DNA from: Frankiales bacterium
GTDB taxonomy: Bacteria > Actinomycetota > Actinomycetes > Mycobacteriales > SCTD01
Length of the DNA: 5,678 nucleotides
Assembly: GCA_025965495.1 (NCBI GenBank)
Contig: JAOPWW010000509.1
Coordinates: forward strand, 1-5,678
Direction: 5' to 3'
In this document: piece after piece, positions 4,974 to 5,678 of the stretch
How the letters are laid out: each line of letters begins with the position of its first letter
Position numbering within the stretch: position 1 is the stretch's first letter
Translations under genes and position numbers: made by a program
The notes under the pieces: model-generated
The model's database searches: none
The model's input: only the letters and a program-made list of their open reading frames with translations
Told to the model about the DNA's origin: nothing

Positions 4974-5678
4974 GTGAACCCCTCGACCGCCCTGGCGCGG
5001 GTGCTCGTCGACGAGCTCGTCCGCGGAGGCGTGCGCGACGCCGTCCTGTCCCCCGGGTCCCGGTCGGCCCCCCTCGCGTTCGCCCTGCACGACGCCGACG
5101 CCGCGGGCCGGCTGCGGCTGCACGTCCGCATCGACGAGCGGTCCGCCGGGTTCCTCGCCGTCGGGCTGGCCAAGGCGTCCGGGCGGCCCGTGCCGGTGGT
5201 GACGACGTCGGGCACGGCGGTCGCCAACCTGCACCCGGCCGTGCTGGAGGCCGCCCACAGCGGGGCGTCCCTGGTGGTGCTGTCGGCCGACCGGCCGCCG
5301 GAGCTGCGGGGCGCGGGCGCGAACCAGACGGTCGACCAGCTCGGCCTCTACGGCGGCGCGGTCCGGCTGTTCACCGAGCTCGGGGTCCCCGAGGTGCGGG
5401 CCGGCCAGAACGCCTACTGGCGGTCCCAGACCTGCCGCGTGCTCGCGGCCGCGGCGTCGGGACCGGTGCAGGTCAACGTCGCGCTGCGCGACCCCCTGGT
5501 CCCGACCGAGGGCGACTGGCCGGAGGACCTCGACGGCCGTCCGGGCGGCGCACCGTGGACAGCAGTGCTCCCTGCTGCAGAGCCCGCCGGGCTGCCCGAC
5601 GACCTGCCGGCCCGCACGGTCGTCGTCCTCGGCGACGGCCCGCCCGGGCCGGCCGCCGCCGCCCAGGCCCTCGCCGCC
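4974..5678 (+). CDS. menD: SEPHCHC synthase (MenD), N-terminal part
   Basis: 235 codons, cut by the window edge; the full protein is usually about 550 aa. It is a thiamine diphosphate enzyme that decarboxylates 2-oxoglutarate and adds the resulting succinyl unit to isochorismate, the first committed step of the pathway. Seen here are the PYR domain and the start of the middle domain: SPGSRSAPLAFALHD (26-40), RIDERSAGF (52-60) with E55, which matches the cofactor-activating glutamate of the family, TTSGTAVANLHPAVLEA (77-93), SADRPPELRGAGANQT (104-119) and GQNAYWRS (144-151). The cofactor-binding PP domain lies outside. The GTG start at 4974 was chosen because MNPSTALA is the usual MenD N-terminus in actinobacteria. 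A run of A- or T-ending codons falls at residues 189-202, in the linker between domains. It follows the diguanylate cyclase by 17 nt. Confidence 0.95.
   Translation, partial: MNPSTALARVLVDELVRGGVRDAVLSPGSRSAPLAFALHDADAAGRLRLHVRIDERSAGFLAVGLAKASGRPVPVVTTSGTAVANLHPAVLEAAHSGASLVVLSADRPPELRGAGANQTVDQLGLYGGAVRLFTELGVPEVRAGQNAYWRSQTCRVLAAAASGPVQVNVALRDPLVPTEGDWPEDLDGRPGGAPWTAVLPAAEPAGLPDDLPARTVVVLGDGPPGPAAAAQALAA

Overview
This window comes from a very high-GC genome (roughly three quarters G+C, with almost every third codon position G or C). The proteins read most like those of Actinomycetota; I cannot place it in an order. It is dominated by the classical o-succinylbenzoate menaquinone (vitamin K2) pathway: menE and menB on the minus strand, and menC and menD on the plus strand, diverging from a 22-nt gap between menB and menC. 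menD runs off the right edge. menF, menA, menG and menH are not in the window.

Layout, left to right. (1) 1-473, minus: a secreted LVIVD-repeat-like protein with its N-terminus complete and its C-terminus outside the window. (2) 519-1535, minus: menE. (3) 1535-2449, minus: menB, whose TAG stop shares one base with the GTG start of menE. (4) 2450-2471: divergent region with a -10-like hexamer six bases before the menB start, suggesting a leaderless menB transcript, and a perfect AGGAGG for menC. (5) 2472-3428, plus: menC. (6) 3445-4956, plus: a tandem-GAF GGDEF diguanylate cyclase with intact active and inhibitory sites. (7) 4974-5678, plus: menD, N-terminal 235 codons. There is no gene-free stretch of 300 bases; the longest gap is 45 nt (474-518), where I see no clear promoter, ribosome binding site or terminator. 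No tRNA, rRNA, CRISPR or insertion sequence was seen.

Pathway logic: MenD makes SEPHCHC from isochorismate and 2-oxoglutarate. After pyruvate elimination (MenH step, not here), MenC dehydrates SHCHC to o-succinylbenzoate, MenE activates it to OSB-CoA, and MenB closes the ring to DHNA-CoA. The most unusual point is the c-di-GMP synthase placed between menC and menD with gaps of only 16 and 17 nt, which suggests co-transcription of a second-messenger enzyme with quinone biosynthesis genes. Smaller points are a Thr in place of the usual Asn in the MenC metal-binding motif, GTG starts on all four men genes, and little visible Shine-Dalgarno signal at most starts.
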